From Coenobita brevimanus (Eukaryota; Arthropoda; Malacostraca; Decapoda; Coenobitidae): 64,000 nt of DNA. The stretch's first letter is position 1; each line of letters starts with the position of its first letter. Positions 55,013 to 64,000 of this stretch are shown here, piece after piece. The stretch is from assembly GCA_032717465.1 (NCBI GenBank), contig CM064632.1, positions 29,519,852 to 29,583,851 of the forward strand. The letters are read 5' to 3'. The position numbers and the translations under genes are program-made. The notes beneath the pieces are model-generated. The model saw nothing but the letters and a program-made list of their open reading frames with translations. It ran no database searches and was not told the DNA's origin.

Positions 55013-58000
55013 AGTTTCCTACCCCCTGGGGGTAGGGGGGTTTCAAGAATACTCCCCCAGTATCCCTGCTTGTCGTACGAGGCGACTAAAAGGGTTGGTG
55101 GTGGGTTAGTGCCCCACCCCGTAAAAAGAACTAACTAAAAAAGCAAATAAAGCGCCTCGGACCCAGACGGACCATACGTTGACGACTAAGGAACGGACAA
55201 AGGACATTCTGAGGGCAGGAACGTGGAATGTGAGAGGAGTGAATGATGAAGTGAAAGAGAGAGAGATTGTCCAGGTGCTTGAGGATGCAAAAGTGGATAT
55301 ATGTGGATTGACTGAAACTAAATGGGAAGGTGAAAGGATGAGAGAATGGGAATACGGTGTAGGTATATGTGCGGGAGTCAGTGAGAATGAGAGGGCAAGA
55401 GAGGGAGTATGTCTGATGATAAGCAAGAAGTGGAAGGAGAATATAAGTGGGTGCAAGGATTGTATGGGTGAGGATGAAAGTAGGTATACAAGCATGGACG
55501 ATTGTATGTGTGTATGCTCCAACAGAGGATCGAGTGGCAAGAGTGAAAGATGAGTTTTGGGCGAGAGTAGAAGCATGTATGGACAAGTTTGAGAGGAGCG
55601 AGAGAGTGCTGTTGATTGGAGACATGAATGGCAAAGTTGGGAATGTACGAGTGGATGGAGTGGTTGGTCAGTGGGGTGTGCCAGCTGAAGTAGATGGGAA
55701 TGGTAGTGCTTTGGTGGACATCTGTGCTGGTAAGGGGTTGGCAATAGCCAACACCTACTTTCGTCATAAGATGATCCACCGGTATACATGGAGAGTAATG
55801 AGGAGGATGGATGGTGAACTTGTTGAACGAAAGGCAATGATAGACTACGTGTGTGTGGATGAGCGAATGAGAAGACAAGTGTTGGATGCAAGAGTGTGGA
55901 GAGGGTGGGGGAATAGAGTCTCGGACCATCACTTAGTGATGGCCAAGGTAGAGCTGCAAAGAAAGTGGTTGAGGAGGCGAAGGGGAAGACAGGAGGAAGC
56001 AGCTCCTGTGAGAAGAGTGGAGAAATTGCAAGATAGTGAGAAAAGGACAGAGTATAAGAGCATAGTGGAAGAAAGATTGGGAAGGTATGAGCTAGAGCAG
56101 ATGGAAGGGGTGGAAGACGTATGTAAGATATTCACGGAAGAGATAAGCGCAGCGTGTGAGGCGGTTTGTGGAGTGAGGAGGAGATGCAAGGGTGTGCAAG
56201 GGACAGCATGGTGGAATGATGAGGTGAAACGAGCTGTGGAACAAAAGAAGAAGGCATATGGTGAATGGTTGGCGAGTAGAGGTAGGGGAGAAGATGAGAG
56301 AGAGAAGAGAGAGGTATATGTGAGCAGGAGAAGGGAGGTTAAGAGACTGGTGAAGGAGAGTAAGAAGAAAGTGGATGAAGAGTTTGGGAGGAATCTGAGT
56401 TTGAAATGGAGGGAGAGTAAGAAATTGTTTTGGAAGGAGATAAAGAAAGTAAGGCAGTGTGAAAGGGGAAATAGTAGGGGAGTGAAGGATAGGAATAATA
56501 GATTGTTGGTGGAGAAGAGAAAGTGAGGAGATGGAAGGAGCACTTTGAGGATTTGTTGAATGTAGAGAGTGAGAGCAGTGTGAGTATAAGTGGTTGGGGA
56601 ATGGCTGGGAGAAGAAGAGATGAGAGGAGGGAGGAAGAGATCAGTAGGTCGGAAGTAGTGGAAGCGATGAAGAAGATTAAGCTGGGAAAGGCCCCAGGAA
56701 TTGATGGAGTGTGTGGTGAAATGCTTAGGTATAGGGGTGAGATTGTTGTGGAGTGGATATGGAAGTTGTGTAGATTGGCTTGGGAAGAGGGAAGGGTTCC
56801 AGAGGACTGGAAATCAGGTATAATTGTTCCTCTGTACAAAGGAAAAGGGGAGAGAGAAGTATGTGGTAACCATAGGGGTATTTGCCTTCTTAGTGTGACT
56901 GGTAAAATATATGGTAGAATGCTCATTGATAGGGTTAGGCATATGACAGAGGAGCTAGTTGGAGAAGAACAAGGGGGATTTAGGAAGGGAAAAGGGTGTG
57001 TAGACCAGATATTTGTTCTAAGATGTTTAGTGGAGAAGTATCTAGAGAAGGGAAGGAAAGTGTATGCTGCCTTCATGGACTTGGAGAAAGCTTATGACAG
57101 AATAGATAGGCAAGGTATGTGGAAGGTATTAAGAATATATGGAGTGGAGGGGAAATTGTTGAGTGCTGTGAAGAGTATGTATGAGGGAGCTAGGGTTACG
57201 GTGCGAGTGGATGGTGAGCTGAGTGAGTTCTTTGATCTCAATGTGGGACTGAAACAGGGGTGTGTAATGTCTCCATGGCTGTTTAATATATATATGGATG
57301 GGGTTGTAAAGGAGGTTCAAGGTAGGGCAGTGGATGTGGGGGTGGCCCTAATGAATGAGGGTGAGATTTGGAAGCTTCCGGTGTTGCTGTTTGCTGATGA
57401 TACAGTATTGTTGAGTGAAGATGAATGGGAGTTGCAAGGTTTGGTGAATGAATTTGGGACAGTGTGTAGGAGGAGGAAGCTGAAAGTTAATGTAAACAAA
57501 AGTAAAGTTATGGTGTTTGAGAGGAATGAAGTCACTGAGTGTGCAGTGAGGTTGGATGGTGAGGATATGGAGAATGTGAGTGCATTCCAAGTACTTGGGT
57601 AGTGTGATGAGTAAGGATGGAACTTTGGGGGATGAAGTAAATGAAAGGGTACAGCAGGGAAGGAAGGTTGTTGGTACACTGAAAGCAGTGATGAGAAATA
57701 GGGAGGTGAGTATGGAAGTTAAGAAGTCACTGCATGATGGTATTGTGATCCCTACCCTGACGTATGGAAGCGAGGCGTGGACCTTGCAAGAAGGGAACAA
57801 GTCAAGAGTGAGAGCAGTGGAAATGAGTTACTTGAGAGGAGCATGTGGAGTGACGTGGAGGGACAGGTTGACGAATGAAGAAGTGAAGGAACGTTGTGGG
57901 GTAGATGTGGATGTGGTTGAAAAGATTAGGAGAAATACACTGAGGTGGTTTGGACATGTGGAGAGAATGGAGAATGAAAGACTGACTAAGAGGGTGTATG

Positions 58001-58196
58001 TAGGTGAGGTGGAGGGAGGGAGAGGGAGGGGTAGACCGAGGATGAGGTGGAGGGATGGAGTTGAGAGGTATATGAGGGAGGGGGGGTGAGCTGGGGGGAG
58101 GGGAGTCAAATGGTGGGTGACAGAGTGACTTGGAGGCGTTTTGTCTGCGGCCACCCTTTGCGGGATTAGGGCGTCGGGCTATAGATAGATAGATAG
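55013..58196 (+). mobile_element. RTE-like non-LTR retrotransposon, copy 2, near full length
   Basis: It includes a 5' region absent from copy 1 ('ctgcttgtcgtacgaggcga', then 'ctaaaagg') and a GC-rich near-palindrome at about 55022-55045. The endonuclease start, the reverse transcriptase and a short 3' UTR ('ggccaccctttgcgggatta', then 'gggcgtcgggct') follow, ending in (ATAG)4 at 58181-58196. The coding part is very similar to copy 1. The 'cgaggcgactaaaag' phrase is widespread in arthropod LINE 5' ends, in my recollection. No clear target duplication was found. Confidence 0.88.
55179..58089 (+). pseudogene. LINE ORF (endonuclease-reverse transcriptase) broken by three frameshifts
   Basis: Successive frames: 55179-about 55470 (frame of 55179), then to 56526 (frame of 55447), then 56523-57602, then to 58089. 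The endonuclease begins AGTWNVRGVND and GLTETKWEGE, and later has LLIGDMNGKVGN and VSDHHLV. The reverse transcriptase has GKAPGIDGVCGEML, FMDLEKAYDRID, GLKQGCVMSPWLF and LLFADDTVLLSED; the tail has RWFGHVERM and GRGRPRMRWRDGV. Alignment with copy 1 shows two bases missing near 56515 and one extra base near 57587; the first shift lies around 55470. Each is a small indel, so this copy is dead although its motifs are complete. No restored sequence is given. Confidence 0.88.
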
Positions 58197-58700
58197 AAGT
58201 TTGATGGGTGCGTGTTATACTCTGGGGAAAGACCAAGAGTAATTTGACCGCGTTCCGGACCCCCGTGTAGTCAATAGACATTCATCATAAACCTTGTTCT
58301 TCCTTTGAAGCAAAACCCAAGCAGTCTGGGAGTATCCCATGCATCATGATCCGATTCTTGAGCGGCTGCAACCAATCCCCATCAAAGAGACCTAATGTAC
58401 CTTGTAACGAGAAACAAACTGAACACACAAGCCCTGGAAAGAGAAATAAACTGGGCTAACGAGAAAGACACTGAACACAAGGTCATTAATGATGGAAATA
58501 CGGTGAACACATGAGCACCTTGCCTAAGCACCGTGGTGAAATGTGAGATTAGCTTTTACCCCGAACTGAGCTAATGTGGGGAACTTGCTTATTTACAGCT
58601 GTCGTGGACGAGGAGGTGCTGGAGTAAAGAAGAAAAATGGACCAGCAACAAGGGGTCTGTAAGATGAATGGGTAATGATTTGGCTGTGCAGAGCTGAGAA
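58197..58700. other. No gene recognised
   Basis: Unique-looking sequence. Phrases such as 'gagaaacaaactgaacacac' and 'gagaaagacactgaacacaa' repeat at about 50-bp spacing (58408-58480), a small degenerate tandem. Confidence 0.4.
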
Positions 58701-58709
58701 TGGCATAAT

Positions 58710-58965
58710 TTAGGCCAGTTTACTGCCAAACGCTATGGATAAGCTGGATAAAATCGTTAGCTGTATATTGCCTATTTGTAATTGACAAATTCCTACCAGT
58801 GGCTAAACTGAAAATTTTATCAGGTTTAGCTGTTGGTAGGTGTATAAACTTTACAATTTATTAGTTGCCAAATTCCTACCCATGGCGAAGCTTCATAAAA
58901 TCGACAGTCCATTAAATACGGCATATTTTTATTTGCCAAATTCCTGCCCACAGAGCACACTGAGT
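58710..58965. repeat. Tandem repeat, about 80-85-bp unit
   Basis: Three degenerate units, each with 'tgacaaattcctaccagtgg' or a close variant (58787, 58865 and 58938), preceded by 'aaaatcgttagctgtat'-type sequence. Confidence 0.7.
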
Positions 58966-59235
58966 AATGGATCCCACTGTGTTTGTAACGAGTTAATGAT
59001 CAGGGGTCTGTTGGTGCTTTTTGCGTTGTTTTATAGGCCAGTATTTTTAGTTGGCATCGGAGGTATGGTAACCCCTCTGCCTCGTTGGTTTGTGTTGCAC
59101 ACTGCATTTAAATTATGCATCTTCTTGTATGTTACTGATGCAAAGGGTGTGGATACTAAACAGGTAACATACGGGAAAGTTAGGTGTGAAATCGTTTATA
59201 TATCGTTGACACGAGGAACTACATCATGTGCTGTG
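58966..59235. other. No gene recognised
   Basis: Part of a 173-codon plus frame (58840-59361) that starts in the tandem repeat and ends inside a MITE-B. It has no domain and is not accepted as a gene. Confidence 0.45.
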
Positions 59236-59237
59236 TC

Positions 59238-59462
59238 CAAGGCCCGTATTCTTGTGGGGATAAGGAAGTTCCCTAACACTTCTCATCGATTTATTTTTAG
59301 ATTCGGCTGTATAATATCTTTTTGTACAATATTTGTGCCGAGTATGGTTATGTTGGAATGAACTTAATTATCACACAAGCGGACGGCAAGGTGTAATTAG
59401 CGATATAATCGCTTAGGGAGAGGCGTTAGGGAGCATCCTTAACTGAAGAGAATACAGACCAA
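59238..59462. mobile_element. MITE-B copy
   Basis: Left 'aaggcccgtattcttgtggg', then 'gataaggaagttccctaaca'; right 'aatcgcttagggagaggcgt', then 'tagggagcatccttaactga'. The ends are complementary over about 45 bases. Confidence 0.8.
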
Positions 59463-59497
59463 AGAGAACAGGCTAAGACACTTAGCAGCGTAATCTG

Positions 59498-59758
59498 GGT
59501 TGCATAGAGGCTTCGTAGCACCTCATTCTTAGCGATTTATTTTGCAGATCACACCTTAACAAGATAATGCACACAGCTTATATTTTCATAGCCACATACC
59601 TTTCATCATTCTTATTCATGGCCATATTAATGTGGAATACGAAATATCGACCTAGATTCATCAGCAACAAGCATTTCGATATGAAAGTGTAATCTGCAGA
59701 ATAAATCTCTAACGATGAGGTATTACGAAATCTCCGTCGTCTCTTAGAGTACGACCCA
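59498..59758. mobile_element. MITE-B related copy (GTAGCACCT subfamily)
   Basis: Left 'aggcttcgtagcacctcatt', then 'cttagcgatttattttgca'; right 'tgcagaataaatctctaacg', then 'atgaggtattacgaaatctc'. The ends pair, and the middle has 'cgaaatatcgacctagat'. A half copy of the same left end is at 8725-8765. Confidence 0.7.
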
Positions 59759-60310
59759 AACAACTGGTCCAGCTACGGAAAGTTTTTGTGATCGGAACCC
59801 CTTGAGGCAGAGAACGTCTTTTTATGTTGTTTTTTATTTTTTTTATTTGGTACATTGATATCATGGGAGTTTTATTCAGCTTTGGGGAAGACTTTTCGAC
59901 CTGGAGGAGGCAGAGATAATCTTGACAAACTCCAGAGAATACAAGAGGCTTTTCCCAAGATTAATATAATTGCCAGGTAGGAACAAGAATGCGCTCGAGG
60001 ATATACCTCCCGGATTCAAGAGGTGAACATCGTCCGTTGTGGGTAGGTGGGTAGGGAGAGAGAGAGAGAGAGAGAGAGACTGGAAATGGAAGGCAGGTCC
60101 AGTATTCCAGGTCAGAGTGTCATTCCTTCAACTTGTAAAAATTTCAGTGCCCCATGTTTTCTCTTCAGCTTAGTAAAATCGTCTGACTTTAGCTGAAAAT
60201 TAATGGCGCAATAGGTAAATCGCAGCCAAAAGTTAGATCATCTTCCACTGTTGTTTGAATGAAAGGTGACTGATAAGGGATGATGGGACCTTAATACAGT
60301 ACATGAAATT
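59759..60310. other. No gene recognised; old repeat and (GA)n
   Basis: A (GA)12 run at 60057-60080. 'tgggagttttattcagcttt', then 'gggga', near 59865 resembles 'atttcattcagttgggga' near 1752, an unclassified dispersed repeat. Confidence 0.4.
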
Positions 60311-60316
60311 AGAGGG

Positions 60317-60318
<2 letters not shown>

Positions 60319-60364
<46 letters not shown>
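60319..60364. repeat. (TG)n microsatellite
   Basis: About 23 TG units. Confidence 0.95.
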
Positions 60365-60367
<3 letters not shown>

Positions 60368-60464
60368 GATTTGATTTATAGGCGTGAGGGGGTCAGGTGG
60401 TATTGCTGGTGAAGTCGAGTTGGCGATATTGATGAGGGTGAGTTGTTTGAACGTCACCTCCTGC

Positions 60465-60720
60465 TGAGAGAGAGAGAGAGAGAGTAATATAAGAATGGCA
60501 AGGAAGAGGAAGACGGAAGAGGATGCACAGAAGTAGAGTGAGAAGGAAAGGAAAGAGGAAGAAGGTGTTAAAGGAAGAGAGAGAGAGAGAGAGAGTAATA
60601 TAAGGATTACAAGGAAGAGGAAGACGAAAGAGGATGCACAAAAGTAGAGGGAGATGGAAAGGAAAGAGGAAGAAGGTGATGGGAATAGAAAAAAATACAT
60701 ATGTTTGTTAAAGGAAGGGA
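60465..60720. repeat. Duplicated purine unit, about 110 bp
   Basis: Two copies of a block: (GA)n, 'gtaatataagaatggcaagg', 'aagaggaagac', 'gaagaggatgcacagaagta', 'gagggagatgg' and 'gaaaggaaagaggaagaagg'. They start at about 60467 and 60577 and are over 90% alike by eye. The purine bias continues to about 60810. Confidence 0.85.
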
Positions 60721-61047
60721 GAGAGAAAGAAGAAAACGAAGAGAAAAGGGAGTGAAGAGTGCTTGAATTTAGGAAGGAAAGAGAAGGGGCAGGGAAGGGA
60801 AGGGGCGGGAAGAGTGGACTCAGTGTGGTGGGATACATAATGTGTTCCCTGGTGACATCACGCCATCCCATCCACCGTCCATCTTCACTCACACCACCAC
60901 AACATTCCCGCCTAACCACGCACGTCTTTGGTATTTCTCACTTTATCCCATCTGTCTGTGTGTCTGTCTGTATCCATCTATCTGTCTATTTATCTTGTAT
61001 GAAAGGAACGGGGGTTAGAGAATGTGAATATAGGAAGATTGTACGAG

Positions 61048-61153
<106 letters not shown>

Positions 61154-61339
61154 GTCTTCCCAAATATGCATTTAAAAAAAAAAAAATGTCAAAAGTATAA
61201 AAAATATATCCTCAGGGAAAGGACTAGCCACCTCGAGGGCTGGCCAGAGTAAGAGCCAAAACCGTCCATCATATTTTCATGGGACTGGCGACGGCCAGAG
61301 ATTTGAGAGAGGCGATCTGTCATTATATTTTTATGGCGG

Positions 61340-61726
61340 AGCTTCCCACAGGGGGTAAGAGAGGGAAGGAGGGAAGGAAAAGAGAGGGAGGAGAGTATGA
61401 TGGAGGGAGGCGGAGGAGGGAGGGAGGAGAGAGTGATGGAGGCAAAGGGAGGGAGGGAGAAAAGAAAGGAAGGAAGGAAGAGAGGGGAAGAGAGTATGAT
61501 GGAGGAAGGGGGGGAGGGAGACAAGGAAGGAAGGAAGGAATACAGAGGGGAGGAGGGTGTGACGTGACAGGGAAAGGGAAGGAGGAAGGGGTGGGTATGT
61601 GTCTGGGGAGGAGAGAAAGAGTGGAGGTAGGAGGAGAGTGGTGAGGAGTAGGGTGAGGAGGAGAGTGGAGGGGGTGAGAGGTGAAGTATGGAAGGGAGGG
61701 GGGAGGGGTTGGGGATGCTGCTTGCT

Positions 61727-61794
<68 letters not shown>

Positions 61795-62200
61795 GGGGTG
61801 GGAGGCGATGATGAACAGCAAGGGAAAAGGTAAGAGGAGGGGCGGGGGGAGTCATATTGCAGGGGAGGAGACGATGAATAGGGGCTGAATAGTAGTGAGT
61901 GGTAAATGAACTGTGGAGGGTGAAGAGGATAAAGAAAGTGTAAGGATAGGGAATAGAGGAAGGGAAGAGGATTGAGGAAAAGTAATGTGAGATGGGGAAA
62001 GAAACAGGTGGAAGAAAAGTCTGGGCTTCAGGGGAAAAGAATTGGGCTTGAATGATGGAATGGGAAGCGCAAGGAAGGTTGACGTGTAAGGGGGGGAATG
62101 GATAGAATTCTGTGGGAAGGGGGATAAAGGAAGGCATAGGGAGTGGAGGAAGAGACGTATGACAACGGACGCATAGGAGGAGGAGGAGGAGTTCAAGCAA
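61340..62200. repeat. Homopurine tract (GGAGGGA units)
   Basis: Degenerate 'gagagtatgatggagggagg' blocks repeat with a period of about 55-60 bp at 61390-61530, then general GGA-rich sequence. The minus frames (up to 299 codons, Ser/Pro/Leu) follow from composition. Confidence 0.8.
61731..61792. repeat. (GA)n microsatellite
   Basis: About 31 GA units inside the purine tract. Confidence 0.97.
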
Positions 62201-62572
62201 GGAATTAGTGCTAAGCTCTCTGAAATGCACGAAAATAAAGGTACACTAATTCAGGGAGTGTAGACTGGGACGAGGACGAGAAGAGAGAGAGGGAGAAAGA
62301 CTGTTGTTTGTAATGCAGGAGAATTGCACACAGGAAAACCACCATTAAATCTATTTGATCCATTCGAGTCTTGTTTGTTATGTGATAGTTATTAATGAAA
62401 TTCTGTTCTAGGAGACAATGATAGGGCTAGGTAAACAGAACTATCTGGGAATAGCAAGAATATATTACATGTGCAAATGAGGTGGTTGGGGTGAGGTGGT
62501 TAAGCATTAGGCTATTTTGCTAAATGGTGGCTGTTTGCAAAGTATTACCCTAATAGCACCGCGCGATTCTAG

Positions 62573-62574
<2 letters not shown>

Positions 62575-62626
<52 letters not shown>

Positions 62627-62627
62627 C

Positions 62628-62701
<74 letters not shown>
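62575..62701. repeat. Compound (ACGC)n(CA)n microsatellite
   Basis: About 13 ACGC tetranucleotides followed by about 34 CA units; same composition as the array at 6416-6544. Confidence 0.97.
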
Positions 62702-62705
<4 letters not shown>

Positions 62706-62935
62706 TCCTTATTTCCTTGCCTCATTATGACTCAGAGCTATGACACACCTGTGTATTTCCTTTGTCTTTAATCTTTAACTTTGTAGGTCGCTGTTTGGTA
62801 CGGTAACAAGATCTGGCAATATCGAGTGTGTTACAAAACCGAAAGAAACCCTGCACAGGAAAAAAGGTTTAGAACAATATCATATTTTCACAACGTCGCC
62901 AGAGTGTTCGTTCTGAGTGATACTGTGAGTATTAT

Positions 62936-63152
62936 ACCCTTTTTACTCTAACTTGGACTAAAATTACCATCTCTTCATCTTGAATGCAGAGCTATAACAA
63001 GAGATTAACACCAGAATAAGGTGCTAGACGCCAAGTGCTATGGAAAGGATACTGAGCCGTAGTAATATTATCCTCTGCCATTGAACTACGTGAAATAAGC
63101 AGCAAAAAGAAGAAAATCTAGGCCAACTTAAGGTGAAGGAACTATACTACGA
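62936..63152. mobile_element. MITE-A copy, well preserved
   Basis: It starts 'tataccctttttactctaac', then 'ttggactaaaattacc', and ends 'ctaggccaacttaaggtgaa', then 'ggaactata'. The landmarks 'caagtgctatggaaaggata' and 'gctataacaagagattaaca' are present. TA lies at both ends. Confidence 0.85.
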
Positions 63153-64000
63153 ATGATAATGAGTGAATGAGTGAGAGTCTCTTAACCTCAACGGCCTTAA
63201 TTACTGTCATGAGTTTCAGTGACCTTTAACGCCAGGGTGACAGTTATTTTTTCATTCTACCACACTATGCCATTCCCCAGCTTGAAGGTGAAGTATAATG
63301 TCAGTGTAAAATTCTTTGGGCTATAACGTTGAGGTAGGAATGAGTCTCCTAAGATAGTGGGTAGATGGATCCTCCAGTGTGACTAGATTTGGCCATCCAT
63401 TGAGCTGAAAGAGGTTAGAGATTTTTACCAGAAAATACGCACTGAAAAAAATAGACGTTTAAAAGGAGAGGGAGATAGAAAACTGATTAGGTGAGATCAG
63501 GTAATGTGAGTGAGAGGCTAAGTTAGTGCAAGGAGAGAAGAGGCAGGTGATAAGGGTATGCATGGGAGAGTTAGAGATTGACAAGGAAACTGCAGAGGAG
63601 TTAAGCTTCTAAGGGAATTAGAGGGAGACATAAAAGTGAGTGGGGAGAGGAGATAACAGAGTTTAGGGAAAGTGGTGTGTCGTGGGCGGGAGGTTGTTCT
63701 TGAGTTGCAAGGGAAACGCTTGAAGGCCATTTAGTCGAGGCTTCTCATAGGATGTAGCGTCAGACAATAGATAGGTGAAAATTGATAAACAGATAGACAG
63801 ACGAATAGATAGATAACAGTGAACCATACCTGACAAACATTTCTTGCAACCAGTCCTTATGGACTGGATTTTTTCTTGGGATGTCAAAAAACCTGGCGGC
63901 AGTCTCCTCAGCATAAAACTCACAAGAAGCAAAGGGAGTCTTGTTAGGAAAAACAAGAAGACGTGTGGTAAGGAAGCAGTGTCTCAAAAATTTAGATTCC
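63153..64000. other. No gene recognised
   Basis: Unique-looking DNA with a purine-rich stretch at about 63450-63720 and a (GATA)-like run at about 63766-63815. A 97-codon minus frame (63663-63956) and an overlapping 75-codon frame show no domain. Confidence 0.45.

Noticed and set aside
61331..62230. 299-codon minus-strand frame rich in Pro, Ser and Leu
   Set aside because: Complement of a GGA-rich tract with a GA microsatellite in its middle. No motif.

Overview
This is eukaryotic, repeat-dominated DNA, most likely from a decapod crustacean (shrimp, crab or crayfish). That is an inference. It rests on the extreme density of long perfect (CA)n, (GA)n, (TA)n and trinucleotide microsatellites, the RTE-type LINEs, the tRNA-derived SINEs and many short inverted-repeat elements. 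No bona fide host protein-coding gene was recognised on either strand. Every convincing coding region belongs to a transposable element, and most other long open frames are translations of microsatellites, polypurine tracts or 24-bp tandem repeats.

Layout. 1-11.2 kb: unique-looking DNA with small non-autonomous elements, a long homopurine tract (3.7-5.8 kb) followed by a homopyrimidine tract (6.0-7.1 kb), and microsatellites. 11.3-14.2 kb: a 5'-truncated RTE-like LINE with an 840-codon open frame. 15.5-19.2 kb: a minus-strand LINE 3' fragment, then a complete hAT transposon (16518-19173) with perfect 8-bp target duplications, nested inside an older MITE. 20.8-21.4 kb: a small foldback element. 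21.6-28.2 kb: a ~6.6-kb inverted repeat whose arms are built from a 12/24-bp tandem repeat, followed by a hAT-like non-autonomous element (28256-29358) and a third partial copy of the array (to 30.64 kb). 31-36.6 kb: degenerate repeats, LINE and SINE fragments, two tandem MITEs and microsatellites. 36633-43008: a full-length LTR retrotransposon with integrase upstream of reverse transcriptase (Gmr1-like Ty3 group); its Gag-Pro and Pol frames are separated only by one in-frame UAG. 44.4-47.8 kb: a LINE fragment, minisatellites and two SINEs, one with an 11-bp target duplication. 48-55 kb: MITEs, microsatellites and minisatellites. 55.0-58.2 kb: a second, longer RTE copy broken by three frameshifts. 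58.2-64 kb: MITEs, purine tracts and compound microsatellites.

Two MITE families recur across the window and are its most abundant dispersed components. MITE-A is ~210 bp, has ends like TATACTCTTTTTAC, and occurs in at least 12 copies. MITE-B is ~210 bp, has long terminal repeats around GGTTAAGGAAGCTCCCTAAC, and occurs in at least 9 copies. The most unusual objects are the giant foldback-like palindrome, the integrase-first Ty3 element with a possible readthrough stop, and repeated contact between microsatellites and transposon boundaries.
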